From Planctomycetota bacterium (GTDB lineage Bacteria > Planctomycetota > SZUA-567 > H5-PLA8), in contig JAHCJK010000042.1 in the NCBI GenBank assembly GCA_026184295.1, forward strand, positions 1-36,452: DNA of 36,452 nucleotides, in the 5' to 3' direction. The number at the start of each line of letters is the position of its first letter. Position 1 is the first letter of the stretch. Positions 26,116-36,242 of the stretch are shown piece after piece. A program made the translations under genes and the position numbers. The notes under the pieces are model-generated. The model was not told where the DNA came from. It did not search any database and saw nothing but the letters and a program-made list of their open reading frames with translations.

Positions 26116-26131
26116 TGGTACGCCTTTTGCT
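26116..26131 (+). promoter_or_regulatory. Sigma-54 (-24/-12) promoter of the TonB receptor gene
   Basis: TGGTACGCCTTTTGCT matches TGGCACG-N4-TTGCW at all fixed positions but one (C4 to T). GG is at 26117-26118 and GC at 26129-26130. Transcription would start near 26142, giving a leader of about 43 nt that includes AAAGGAG. Confidence 0.75.
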
Positions 26132-26184
26132 TTCTTGGTGCTTCCTAGTCTCTTTTTAACATTTGGGTGAAAGGAGCAGGTTCG

Positions 26185-28443
<2,259 letters not shown>

Positions 28444-28473
28444 TCCTCCTCCTCGGGACCCCAACCCCGCGGA

Positions 28474-28512
28474 CACGTGTGCCCAGGAATGTTCCTGGGC
28501 ACGCGTGCTTTT
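28474..28512 (+). terminator. Intrinsic terminator of the TonB receptor gene
   Basis: A long stem (CACGTGTGCCCAGGAA paired to TTCCTGGGCACGCGTG, one G-U pair) at 28474-28507 is followed by C and TTTT at 28509-28512. It lies 31 nt after the stop codon and separates the receptor from the esterase gene. Confidence 0.85.
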
Positions 28513-28537
28513 AGACGAACGTGAAAGGAGGCGACGC

Positions 28538-30124
28538 ATGCCTCGCACCTTCTGCGTGCTGCTGGTGCTCTGGATGGCCAGCGGCCTTCTCGCCAACGAA
28601 GAAAAAGCCGCGCCCGCGGCCGACCCCGCCACCGCCGTGGACGTCGAAGGCGGCAAAATCGCCGGCCTGACGCTCGAAAAGGGCGTGCGCGCCTACAAAG
28701 GGATTCCCTACGCCGCGCCGCCGGTGGGCGACCTGCGCTGGAAGCCCCCGCAGCCGGTCGTCGCCTGGCAGGGCGTGCGCCCCTGCGTCGAATTCGGCGC
28801 GATCGGCTACCAGGTGCCCTCGGCGGCGAACCCCGTCGTCAACCGCATGAGCGAGGACTGCCTGTTCCTCAACGTCTGGACCGCGGCGGGCAAGGACGAA
28901 AAGCGCCCGGTGGCCGTCTGGATTCACGGCGGCGGGCTGACGCGCAAGTCGGGCGACATGCCGGTGGCCGACGGCGCGCGGCTGGCTTCGCGCGGGATGG
29001 TGGTGGTGACCTTCAACTACCGGCTCGGCGCTTTCGGCTTCTTCGCGCACCCGCTGCTCAGCAAGGAATCCGAACACGGCGTCAGCGGCAACTACGGCAT
29101 GCTCGACCAGCTCGCCTGCTTCCGCTGGGTGCGGAAGAACATCGCGGCCTTCGGCGGCGATCCCGAAAAGGTCGTCATCTTCGGCACCTCGGCCGGCGGC
29201 GGCAGCGTCGGGATGAACATGGTCAGCCCGCTGGCCAAGGGCCTCTTCACGCGCGCGCTGCTGGAAAGCGGTTCGCCGCGCGGGCGCCTGCATTTGAAGG
29301 AAGCGTGGTACGGCAAGGAGCCGCTCGAGGTCACCGGCGCGCATTTCTCAAAGGTGTGGGGCGCCGCCGGACAGCCGGACGAACTGAAGGCGCTGCGCGC
29401 GCTCTCGCCCGAACGCCTGATGGACCCGCCCGAGGGCACGTTCTTCGCCGCCGTGGACGGCTGGTACCTCCCCGACGACCCCGTGGAACTGTGGGCGCAG
29501 GGCAAGATGCACGCGATCCCCTTCATGACCGGTTCCACCCGCGACGAGGGCGCCTCGCGCGCGCCCAAGGATTTGAAGGACGCGGACGCCTACGCGGCCT
29601 GGGTCAAAGCCGAGTACGGCGAGGACGCGCCGACGGTGCTGAACGAACTCCCGGGCACCGAAGCGGCGGCCCAGGCGGCGCGCATCCTCTGCAACTTGCA
29701 GGGGCTGACGGCGTCGGTCCGTTCGCTGGCGCGCGAGATGGTCAAGGCGCACGGCCAGGCGTGGGTCTACCGCTTCGGCCGCGTCCCCGACACCGCCAAG
29801 GCGCGCAAGGAAGGCGCGTACCACTGGATCGAGACCGAGTACATCTTCGGGAACCTGCCGGAAGGCGCGAGCGGCGTCGCGGCGGACGAGGAGCTTTCGG
29901 AAAAGCTCTCGCGCTACGTGATTAACTTCGCGGACAAGGGCGATCCCAACGGCGAGGGCCTGGCGGCGTGGCCGCCGTGCACGGCCGAGCGCGAAGTCCA
30001 GGCGGAACTGAGCGAGGAGATTCGCATCTCGGACGCGCACTGCCCCAAGACGCTGTCCATGCTGATGGCCCGCGAGGCCGCCACGCGCGCCAAGCGCAAG
30101 GAGCCCGCGCCGGCCCGGCCGTAG
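28538..30124 (+). CDS. Secreted type-B carboxylesterase
   Basis: 528 aa. The ATG at 28538 has AAAGGAGG upstream and opens directly into a signal peptide (MPRTFCVLLVLWMASGLLAN). The alpha/beta-hydrolase hallmarks are present: SEDCLFLNVW (105-114), oxyanion hole WIHGGG (128-133), nucleophile Ser218 in FGTSAGGGS (GTSAG rather than GESAG), the acid region TRDEGAS, and the His region YHWIETEYIFG. The family hydrolyses carboxylic esters of varied substrates. It is downstream of the TonB receptor on the same strand but behind a terminator, so it may have a separate promoter. Its stop lies 1 nt from the stop of the convergent PQQ gene. Confidence 0.93.
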   Translation: MPRTFCVLLVLWMASGLLANEEKAAPAADPATAVDVEGGKIAGLTLEKGVRAYKGIPYAAPPVGDLRWKPPQPVVAWQGVRPCVEFGAIGYQVPSAANPVVNRMSEDCLFLNVWTAAGKDEKRPVAVWIHGGGLTRKSGDMPVADGARLASRGMVVVTFNYRLGAFGFFAHPLLSKESEHGVSGNYGMLDQLACFRWVRKNIAAFGGDPEKVVIFGTSAGGGSVGMNMVSPLAKGLFTRALLESGSPRGRLHLKEAWYGKEPLEVTGAHFSKVWGAAGQPDELKALRALSPERLMDPPEGTFFAAVDGWYLPDDPVELWAQGKMHAIPFMTGSTRDEGASRAPKDLKDADAYAAWVKAEYGEDAPTVLNELPGTEAAAQAARILCNLQGLTASVRSLAREMVKAHGQAWVYRFGRVPDTAKARKEGAYHWIETEYIFGNLPEGASGVAADEELSEKLSRYVINFADKGDPNGEGLAAWPPCTAEREVQAELSEEIRISDAHCPKTLSMLMAREAATRAKRKEPAPARP

Positions 30125-30125
30125 G

Positions 30126-33100
30126 CTACTTCTTTTCGCCCGCGTCCGCCGCCTTGGCCGCGTAGCAGTAGATCTTGCCGTCGAGCCCGCACAGGTAGAT
30201 GCGCCCCTGCGCGACGATCATGCCGTCCCAGACCGGCGACGAGTCGAGCGTGACGTTCTGCCCGGCCTCGCCGCTGGACGAATACCCCACCATCGACGCG
30301 CCGCCCTTGTTCTCCAGGGCCTGCGCCTGTTCCATCAGCGACGCGGCGATGGCCTTGTCCTTGTTGACCAGACGTTCGAAGGCGTACTCTTCGTCCACCA
30401 TGTCCGGCGGCCCGGCGACGAGAATCGTCTTGCCCGCCATCGCCATCGCGCGCCCGTAGATCGAGAGCGAAGCCGTCCACTGGTGGTTCACGTAGGAGCC
30501 CTTGTTGGGCGTAGCCGGCACGGGGTAGGCCTTGCCTTCCTTGGCCTTGCCGGCGTCCTTCTCGTCGCTGTTTGAATCCGCCTGCGCCTGGGCCTGCTCC
30601 TTCGGGTTTTCCTTGCGGACGCGCAGCCCAAGCGCACCGCCGAACTTCCCTTCGGCCGCGCCGGTGTCGTGCGCGACGCCGTTGATCTTGTTCGCGGAAA
30701 GGTCTTTCGCACTGCCGGCATCGAAAGCCAGCGCCAGCACCGCGTCCGGGTCCACCGTGGCGGCCTTGGCCTGCGCGTGCCCGGCGACCTCGTCCGCCGA
30801 GAGCGCGCGGTGGTAGATCGCGAGCTGGTCGAGCGCGCCGGTAAAGTTCTTGCCCTGCCCCAGGTCGCTGACGCGCGAACTGCCCGACGCGCCCAGGTAC
30901 AGGCCAACGGAAGGCTTCTTGGCCACCAGGCCCGTGGATTTCTGCGAGGCCGCTTCCTTGCCGTCCACGTACAGGGTGATCGAGGTCGCGGTCAGGACGC
31001 CGGCCAGGTGGTGCCAGCCTTCGCTCAAGGGATCGGCGGCCTGGGCGGTCGCGAGTTCCTTGTCGCAGCGCGCGGAGAAGGCGGGCTTCCCGCCGTCCAG
31101 CGCCAGGGCCAGGCCGTTGGCGCTGCCGCCGTGCGAGAGCACCACGCCGTCCTTGTCTTCGGCCAGGACCCAGGCTTCGACGGTCAGGGGCTTGCCGGCC
31201 GGATCGAGCTTCTCGTGGTCGGGGAAGGTGACGTGCGGGCCTTCGGGCTCGGGCGTCTTGGCGGCGTTCTTCTTGTTGTTCTTGGTCTCGGGCGGCGGCT
31301 CGACGTTGGGGGCCTCGCGGCTGGCGGCCATGAGCTGGTGCTCGATGGTCGTCGTCCACTTGAAGTACTGGTCCTTGCGCCCGTAGCTGTAGACGTTCTG
31401 GTCGTCGAAGACCAGGATCTGCCCGGAGGGCGCGTACTTGCCGGCCTGGTAGTAGCCGCTGTGCCCGCCGGCGAAGTTCTTGCCGAAGACCCAGTAGCTG
31501 CGGTGGAACCACGAGTCGTCCAGGAAGCCCATGGGCGCGAAGATGTGCGAGCCTTCGCCCTTCTGCGCCGCGCCCTGGCGGGCCGCGTCGCCGGAGACCG
31601 GGCCGATGTCCACGCGCTTGCCGTCGGGCCCGATCTTCTGCGAGCGCAGGTACAGGTAGTGCCCGTCGCTGGAGAGGATGTCGTTCAGGCCCACGGGCAT
31701 CTGGAGCGTCTTCACGCGCACCTGCAGGTTCTTGCCGGACTCGGGGTCTTTGTCGTCGTAGACTTCTTCGGTCAGCTTCTTGCCGGTGGCCGCGTCGAGC
31801 TTGAGGTAGCGCAGGCCGCCGTCGAGAAAGACCGAACGCCCGGCGACGAAGTTCACCGCGCCGTTTTCCACGAGCACGCTGCCGTGCACGGGCCAGACGC
31901 TTTCAAGCTGCTCGAAGGCCATGTGGCGGCGGGCGTCGGGCGCGGCGCGGAAGCGCCAGATCAGCGCGCCGTCGGAGGCGCGCAGGCAGTACACGCAGCC
32001 GTCCATGCCGCCGAAGAGCAAGCGGCCGTTCCAGTAGGCCGGAGGCGCGTCCACGCGCGCGCCGGCGGTAAAGGTCCAGCGCGGCTTGCCGGTGACGGCA
32101 TCGAAGGCGTGCAGCGTGTGGCATTCCACCTGCGATACGAAGAGCAGCCCCGCGGCGACGACGGGCGGCGTCAGGCGGCCGCCGAGCGAAGTCTCGAAGG
32201 CTTTTTCGAGGACCTCGGGGATTTCCTGGTCGGTGCGGCCGCTGCGCGCGTTGTCGTGGCGGTAGACGGGCCAGTCCTTCGCGTCGGCCGCGACCTCGTC
32301 CACCTTCTGATCGTACGCGGGGCCGCGTTCCAGGCGTTCCGCGTCGGCGGGCGGGCGGGGGTCGGCTTCGGCGCGCGCGGGGGCCAGCGCGTTGATCCCG
32401 AAAAGCTTGGCCTCGGGGTAGCACGCGCAGTCGTGCGGGCCCGCGTAGATCAGCCCGTTGCTCGGCAGCGTGCCGTACAGGCAGGCCGCGCGCACCCAGT
32501 GGTTGATCTCCCAGTGCTTCTTCTCGAAATCGACGAACTCGATGCCCGTGCGCGAAGTCAGGATAAAGCGCTCCGTCGCCTTGGCGATGTAGCAGCGGTG
32601 GTGGAACCAGTAGGTGTCCACGTCCGGCGGGAACTCCGACTCCACCGCGCCGGTCTCGGGATTGCGTCCGACGAACACGCCGTTGGCGCTGCCCGCCAGC
32701 GTAGGGGCGTTCCAGACCTTACCGCCGGCGACGATCAGGTCTTCGGGCGAGCGGTATCCGGACTTCTGGTGCGGGGCGTTCCATTTCTCCTGGCCGGACT
32801 CGGCGTCGAGCCCGCGCATGGTGCCGTCGCCGCCCGCGTACAGGACCATCTTGCCGTGCAGGAGCAGGCGCGGCCCGAAATTGTATTCGAAGGAGCGGCG
32901 GCGCGGTTCGGGCGGGCTGGCCCATTTCTGTTCGCCGGTGGCTGCGTCGAGGCAGACGATCTTCTCGTCGTCGAAGAAGACGACCTTCTGGCCGTCGGCG
33001 GCGAGCGTGATCGGGGCGACCTTGACGCCGGTTTTCTTCCACAGGGTCTTGCCGGTGGCGGCTTCGATGGCGTGGAGTTCGCGCGGCTGGCCGTCCCAGT

Positions 33101-34121
33101 TGAATTCGGTCTCCACGCGCTTCTGGTCGCCGGTGTTGAACTTCGGCGCGAAGTCTTCGAGCGCCCATTCCTTGGGGTTCACCAGCACGTACAGGATGCC
33201 GTCGCGGACGAGAATCTCTTCGGCGCCCTTGGTCGGCCCGTAGACGCGCAGGAGTTCGCCGGTGGCGCCGTCGATGCAACTGACCGGCTGGTCGATGCCG
33301 AGCGTCACGTAGATGCGGTCGCCTTCGCCCACCAGGCGGCGCGTAAGCTGCGTGGGCCCGGACTTGAGCGGCCAGAGCTGGTTCTGCCAGTGCTCGATCG
33401 GCTTCTTCCACAGGATCGTGCCGTTAAAGGCGTCGCGCGCGATCAGGGTCCATTTGGACGGGAGCAGGATCGAGATGCGCGAGCCTTCGTCCATGATGTA
33501 ATAGAGGCGCCCGTTGGAGGAGATTTCGGCGGAGAGGCTGGAGATGCGGTCGTGGTGGCGCGACCAGCGCGGGCTACCGACCCACTGGAGGTGCTTGGGC
33601 GGGGCGACGGCCAGGTCCTTGGAGACGGCGTTGCCGCGCGCGTCGTAGTAGTAATGCGTCCAGTCGTCGTATTCGGCGGGGCGCGGCTTGACGATCTTCT
33701 GCCAGGCGCCGTCGAGCTTCACGTAGGCGGCGCCGTTGGGCACCAGCACGCGCTTGACCTCGTCGAGCGTCACGCCGTCCAGGTCCTCGGCGACGAGCAG
33801 GTTCACCAGGTTGTCGATGTAGGGAAGGCGGTTGCCGTCCAGGCGGTCCACGGAGATTTCGCCGTACAGGTTCTGGGCGTGGAGGTAGGTGCGCGCTTCG
33901 GCGATGTGGGCGTCGGAACGGTCGAGCCCGTGCACGAGAAAGCTCTCGCTCGGGCGCAGGGCCGCGGTCAGGCGACCGTTGCCGCAGCCAAGATGGACGA
34001 CCAGTCCGCCCTTGATGCCGGTGGCCTCGAAGATCTGCCGGGCCTGGGCCTCGGGCTCTTCGGCCCGCGCGAAAGTTACAGCCGTGAGCAGGAGAAGCGG
34101 GACGACGGTACACCGTACCAT
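30126..34121 (-). CDS. Exported protein: methyltransferase-like domain, PQQ propeller and inserted LamG domain
   Basis: 1331 aa from the ATG at 34121, chosen because GAGGAAC precedes it and a signal peptide follows (MVRCTVVPLLLLTAVTFARA). A longer upstream frame lacks both. Residues about 35-145 look like a class I SAM methyltransferase: glycine loop VVHLGCGNGRLTAALR, then VHGLDRSD. From about 155 comes YDDWTHYYYDARGNAVSKD and a long PQQ-like propeller with repeats such as YCLRASDGALIWRFRA and LHAIEAATGKTLWKK. A LamG/concanavalin domain lies at about 964-1117 (LTVEAWVLAEDKDGVVLS). The final segment (1213-1331) returns to propeller sequence (MIVAQGRIYLCGLDGKIYCY), so LamG interrupts the propeller. 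Similar fusions are typical of planctomycetes. Catalytic activity is unproven. Confidence 0.88.
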   Translation of the reverse strand: MVRCTVVPLLLLTAVTFARAEEPEAQARQIFEATGIKGGLVVHLGCGNGRLTAALRPSESFLVHGLDRSDAHIAEARTYLHAQNLYGEISVDRLDGNRLPYIDNLVNLLVAEDLDGVTLDEVKRVLVPNGAAYVKLDGAWQKIVKPRPAEYDDWTHYYYDARGNAVSKDLAVAPPKHLQWVGSPRWSRHHDRISSLSAEISSNGRLYYIMDEGSRISILLPSKWTLIARDAFNGTILWKKPIEHWQNQLWPLKSGPTQLTRRLVGEGDRIYVTLGIDQPVSCIDGATGELLRVYGPTKGAEEILVRDGILYVLVNPKEWALEDFAPKFNTGDQKRVETEFNWDGQPRELHAIEAATGKTLWKKTGVKVAPITLAADGQKVVFFDDEKIVCLDAATGEQKWASPPEPRRRSFEYNFGPRLLLHGKMVLYAGGDGTMRGLDAESGQEKWNAPHQKSGYRSPEDLIVAGGKVWNAPTLAGSANGVFVGRNPETGAVESEFPPDVDTYWFHHRCYIAKATERFILTSRTGIEFVDFEKKHWEINHWVRAACLYGTLPSNGLIYAGPHDCACYPEAKLFGINALAPARAEADPRPPADAERLERGPAYDQKVDEVAADAKDWPVYRHDNARSGRTDQEIPEVLEKAFETSLGGRLTPPVVAAGLLFVSQVECHTLHAFDAVTGKPRWTFTAGARVDAPPAYWNGRLLFGGMDGCVYCLRASDGALIWRFRAAPDARRHMAFEQLESVWPVHGSVLVENGAVNFVAGRSVFLDGGLRYLKLDAATGKKLTEEVYDDKDPESGKNLQVRVKTLQMPVGLNDILSSDGHYLYLRSQKIGPDGKRVDIGPVSGDAARQGAAQKGEGSHIFAPMGFLDDSWFHRSYWVFGKNFAGGHSGYYQAGKYAPSGQILVFDDQNVYSYGRKDQYFKWTTTIEHQLMAASREAPNVEPPPETKNNKKNAAKTPEPEGPHVTFPDHEKLDPAGKPLTVEAWVLAEDKDGVVLSHGGSANGLALALDGGKPAFSARCDKELATAQAADPLSEGWHHLAGVLTATSITLYVDGKEAASQKSTGLVAKKPSVGLYLGASGSSRVSDLGQGKNFTGALDQLAIYHRALSADEVAGHAQAKAATVDPDAVLALAFDAGSAKDLSANKINGVAHDTGAAEGKFGGALGLRVRKENPKEQAQAQADSNSDEKDAGKAKEGKAYPVPATPNKGSYVNHQWTASLSIYGRAMAMAGKTILVAGPPDMVDEEYAFERLVNKDKAIAASLMEQAQALENKGGASMVGYSSSGEAGQNVTLDSSPVWDGMIVAQGRIYLCGLDGKIYCYAAKAADAGEKK

Positions 34122-34347
34122 ATGAAGTTCCTCGCAGGTTGCGTGATTGAAGACAGACGAGCCCGTCTTCAGAAGGCCTGCATGAACCGAATGTAGGTGG
34201 GGGTTCCAGGCAGGCAATAAAAGGTAGGCCGCAAACCTCGCGTTCGTTGGACCTATTATGGCGCGGCTTGATTGAAAATCTGCACCGTGCATTTTGAGCC
34301 TGCGGCAAGGTCTGGAAAATCTTCCAACATGAGCGATACCATTACCC

Positions 34348-34353
34348 TATAAT
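34348..34353 (+). promoter_or_regulatory. Candidate -10 element of the ECF sigma factor gene
   Basis: A perfect TATAAT lies 54 nt before the ATG at 34408, inside the 286-nt divergent region between the PQQ gene and the sigma gene. No good -35 box sits at 16-18 nt upstream. The rest of this region (34122-34407) shows no RNA gene or convincing ORF. Confidence 0.4.
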
Positions 34354-34407
34354 TTAGAAGAAGTTTGAGCAGCCGATTCGTCCGGATCGGGTTATATAAA
34401 TAGTATT

Positions 34408-34995
34408 ATGGCGGCGAAACTTTCACACGACTCCTGTTCGTCCGCGGTCCCGGCGCCCGCCGTGCCGCTGGAGACGCTCTTCGCGGAGCACCACCACGAA
34501 GTTTACGGGTACCTGCGCGTCGTCTGCCGCAACCACCAGATCGCCGAAGACCTGACGCAGGAAGTCTTCCTGCTCGCCTGGCGCCGCGGGCTCACGCCCG
34601 GGCCGGGGCTTTCGCATTGGTTTCGCAGCGTGGCCCGCAACCTGGCGTTGAACGAGATGACCCGCAAGAAGCCGGTGCTTTGGGACGCCGAGACGCTGCG
34701 CCGCGCCGAACCGGCCGCGCCCGAGGCCCCCGCGCCGGCCGGCCGCTTCGAAGAAGACCTGGCGACGCTGCGCACGGCGCTCCGCAATCTGCCCGAGGCC
34801 GACCGGCGCCTGCTGAACGCGCGCTACGAGAAGGAAGAACCGCTCGCCGTCATTTCCGAACAGACCGGCCAATCGGTGGGCTACCTGAAGCAGCGCCTGC
34901 TGCGCCTGCGCCGCAAGCTCGCGCGCGCCTTCGGGCTCCGCTCCGAAGAACGTCCCGCCGCGCACGACCGCCGCGCGACGGTCCTGCCGCAGTAA
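34408..34995 (+). CDS. ECF-type RNA polymerase sigma factor
   Basis: 195 aa. Sigma region 2 covers about residues 23-90 (LFAEHHHEVYGYLRVVCRNH, then QIAEDLTQEVFLLAWRRG). Region 4 covers about 115-172 (ALRNLPEADRRLLNARY, then ISEQTGQSVGYLKQRLLRLR), linked by an Ala/Pro-rich spacer, as expected for a two-domain ECF factor. It resembles the group common in Planctomycetes and Verrucomicrobia that pairs with FecR-type anti-sigma proteins. No ribosome site precedes the ATG; TATATAAATAG lies just upstream instead, so translation may be inefficient or leaderless. The probable anti-sigma gene begins 1.25 kb downstream, beyond a convergent catalase-like gene. Confidence 0.93.
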   Translation: MAAKLSHDSCSSAVPAPAVPLETLFAEHHHEVYGYLRVVCRNHQIAEDLTQEVFLLAWRRGLTPGPGLSHWFRSVARNLALNEMTRKKPVLWDAETLRRAEPAAPEAPAPAGRFEEDLATLRTALRNLPEADRRLLNARYEKEEPLAVISEQTGQSVGYLKQRLLRLRRKLARAFGLRSEERPAAHDRRATVLPQ

Positions 34996-35022
34996 CCGCC
35001 GCCGCGCGGATCATCCCAGCCT

Positions 35023-35955
35023 TTACATGCCTTTGCGTCGGCGCTCGATCGAGACGCTGTACACCTGCGCGCGGAAGGGCGGAAGCGGGTCGTCGGAGAG
35101 TTCGAGGCCGTCGATCAGGTGCGTCGGATCGTACATCAGGTCGTGCTCGGTCTGGGCGCTCTTGGGATCGACACTCGTCAGGGTGACGGTGCCGAGGGCC
35201 ACCTTCATGCGTTCGGCGGGCCAGACCTTCATCACGCTGTGCGTGGGATCACCGGGCTCCGCGAGCTGCGCGAAGAGCGTGTACGCGACGGGCTCCTTCG
35301 CGAGGCGTTCGCGCAGTTCGTCGAAGAGGAAGTTCGGGGCCTTGCCGGCCGCGGTCTTTTCGTCGAGCGCCTGCGCGCCGGCCACGGGCACGATCTGATA
35401 GCGCGTCGCCTGCTTGCGGCCCTCGGCATTCACGAACACGAACGCGTTGTTCCCGAAAAACGCCTGGGTCGCGAAGCTCGCCGGCATCGGGTTCGGCTGG
35501 CCCAGGAACGCGGCCGTGTCCGGGTGCGCGCCGAGAAACTTTTCGAGCGGGGTGGGCGAGGGCGTGCCGGGCCCGCTGGAGATCACGGCGGCGAAGAAGT
35601 CCACGAAATCCGCGGGCGTGGCGGCGGGGAACCCGCTCTGCCCGTTGGCCACGATGTCGGTCAAGCGCCCGTCGGGCAGGAGAAAGCGCAGGCCCAGGCC
35701 CTTGGGGTTCGAGTGCGGGTCGTTGTCGGGAATTACGGGCACGCCCGTCGCGTTGGAAAAGCGCGCGACCACGGGCACCGAGGCGAGATGGAAGTGCGCG
35801 GCGCGGCTGAGCGCGGCGGCTTCCGCGGTCGGCACGAACGTGCCGGTGCAGACCAAGCCCTTGGCATGCACGAGCCGGAACCCGGCGTGGACGCCGAAGG
35901 CCTTCTGAAAAAGGTCGGCGATGCGCACGGCCAGGACTTCGTTGGAGTCGGGCAT
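35023..35955 (-). CDS. Catalase-related heme peroxidase (small catalase-fold protein)
   Basis: 310 aa. The ATG at 35955 is preferred over that at 35961 because AAAGGA is correctly spaced. The catalase-fold core is present: RLVHAKGLVCTGTF with distal His30, VVARFSNATGVPVIPDNDPHSNPKG cut here as the SNATG and NPKGLGLRF blocks, and a distal-side Asn in ANGQSGFP. The C-terminal RAQVYSVSIERR supplies the probable proximal heme Tyr. The length and the absence of the large catalase wrapping and C-terminal domains fit the catalase-related peroxidases (SrpA-like). These usually act as organic-substrate peroxidases. No signal peptide, so probably cytoplasmic. Convergent with the sigma factor gene (27-nt gap). 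Confidence 0.9.
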   Translation of the reverse strand: MPDSNEVLAVRIADLFQKAFGVHAGFRLVHAKGLVCTGTFVPTAEAAALSRAAHFHLASVPVVARFSNATGVPVIPDNDPHSNPKGLGLRFLLPDGRLTDIVANGQSGFPAATPADFVDFFAAVISSGPGTPSPTPLEKFLGAHPDTAAFLGQPNPMPASFATQAFFGNNAFVFVNAEGRKQATRYQIVPVAGAQALDEKTAAGKAPNFLFDELRERLAKEPVAYTLFAQLAEPGDPTHSVMKVWPAERMKVALGTVTLTSVDPKSAQTEHDLMYDPTHLIDGLELSDDPLPPFRAQVYSVSIERRRKGM

Positions 35956-36171
35956 GGACATTCCTTTCGCTAAGGGGTGGCTCCCGGCCGGAAGCGTACC
36001 GCATGCGCCGCCAAGTTCGCGTCAGATTTTCATCACGGCCGAAAACCGGCCGCGCATGCGAGCGCGTGAGTATCCTTATATAGCGCGAGGCCACGCGCCC
36101 ATTCCATGACCTGAAAGGCAGGCTTCGAATCGCATTACCGCTGGCCTCGTCGTGGGTTAGGCCGTTCGGGC

Positions 36172-36240
36172 GGACCCTGGAAGCGTGATAACCGCGCGCC
36201 GGGTTCCCAAAGTATTCCGGGACGAAACCCAGGGTCCCGG
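36172..36240 (+). promoter_or_regulatory. Leader with two competing inverted repeats before the anti-sigma gene
   Basis: CCGGGAC (36217-36223) pairs with GTCCCGG (36234-36240), ending 2 nt before the ATG at 36243. Separately GGACCCTGG (36172-36180) pairs with CCAGGGTCC (36229-36237). The two helices share bases and cannot form together; either would occlude the AGGG (36231-36234) near the start. Confidence 0.35.
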
Positions 36241-36242
36241 CC

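Larger units (their letters stand above)
25866..26184. other. Divergent intergenic region, 319 nt, with sigma-54 control signals
   Basis: It separates the SGNH gene (minus) from the TonB receptor gene (plus). It contains the sigma-54 promoter at 26116-26131 and an upstream inverted repeat (separate entries), and a T-rich stretch at 26151-26157 before the ribosome site AAAGGAG (26170-26176). No promoter for the SGNH gene stands out. No RNA gene or small ORF is seen. Confidence 0.6.

Noticed and set aside
34145..34170. Inverted repeat GAAGAC / GTCTTC upstream of the PQQ gene
   Set aside because: The arms are only 6 bp, the spacing is unremarkable, and there is no second copy in the window.
30669..34196. 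Long plus-strand open frame (1175 aa) opposite the PQQ gene
   Set aside because: No domains; the minus-strand protein has a signal peptide and clear PQQ and LamG repeats.
34392..34398. Repeated TTATATA motif (also near 12660 and 36075) as a regulatory element
   Set aside because: One copy is just after a stop codon and the others are at different distances from starts; three AT-rich heptamers are too few to support a shared function.
36036..36052. Hairpin CGGCCG-AAAAC-CGGCCG as a terminator
   Set aside because: The stem is short, no T run follows on either strand, and it lies upstream of both neighbouring genes.
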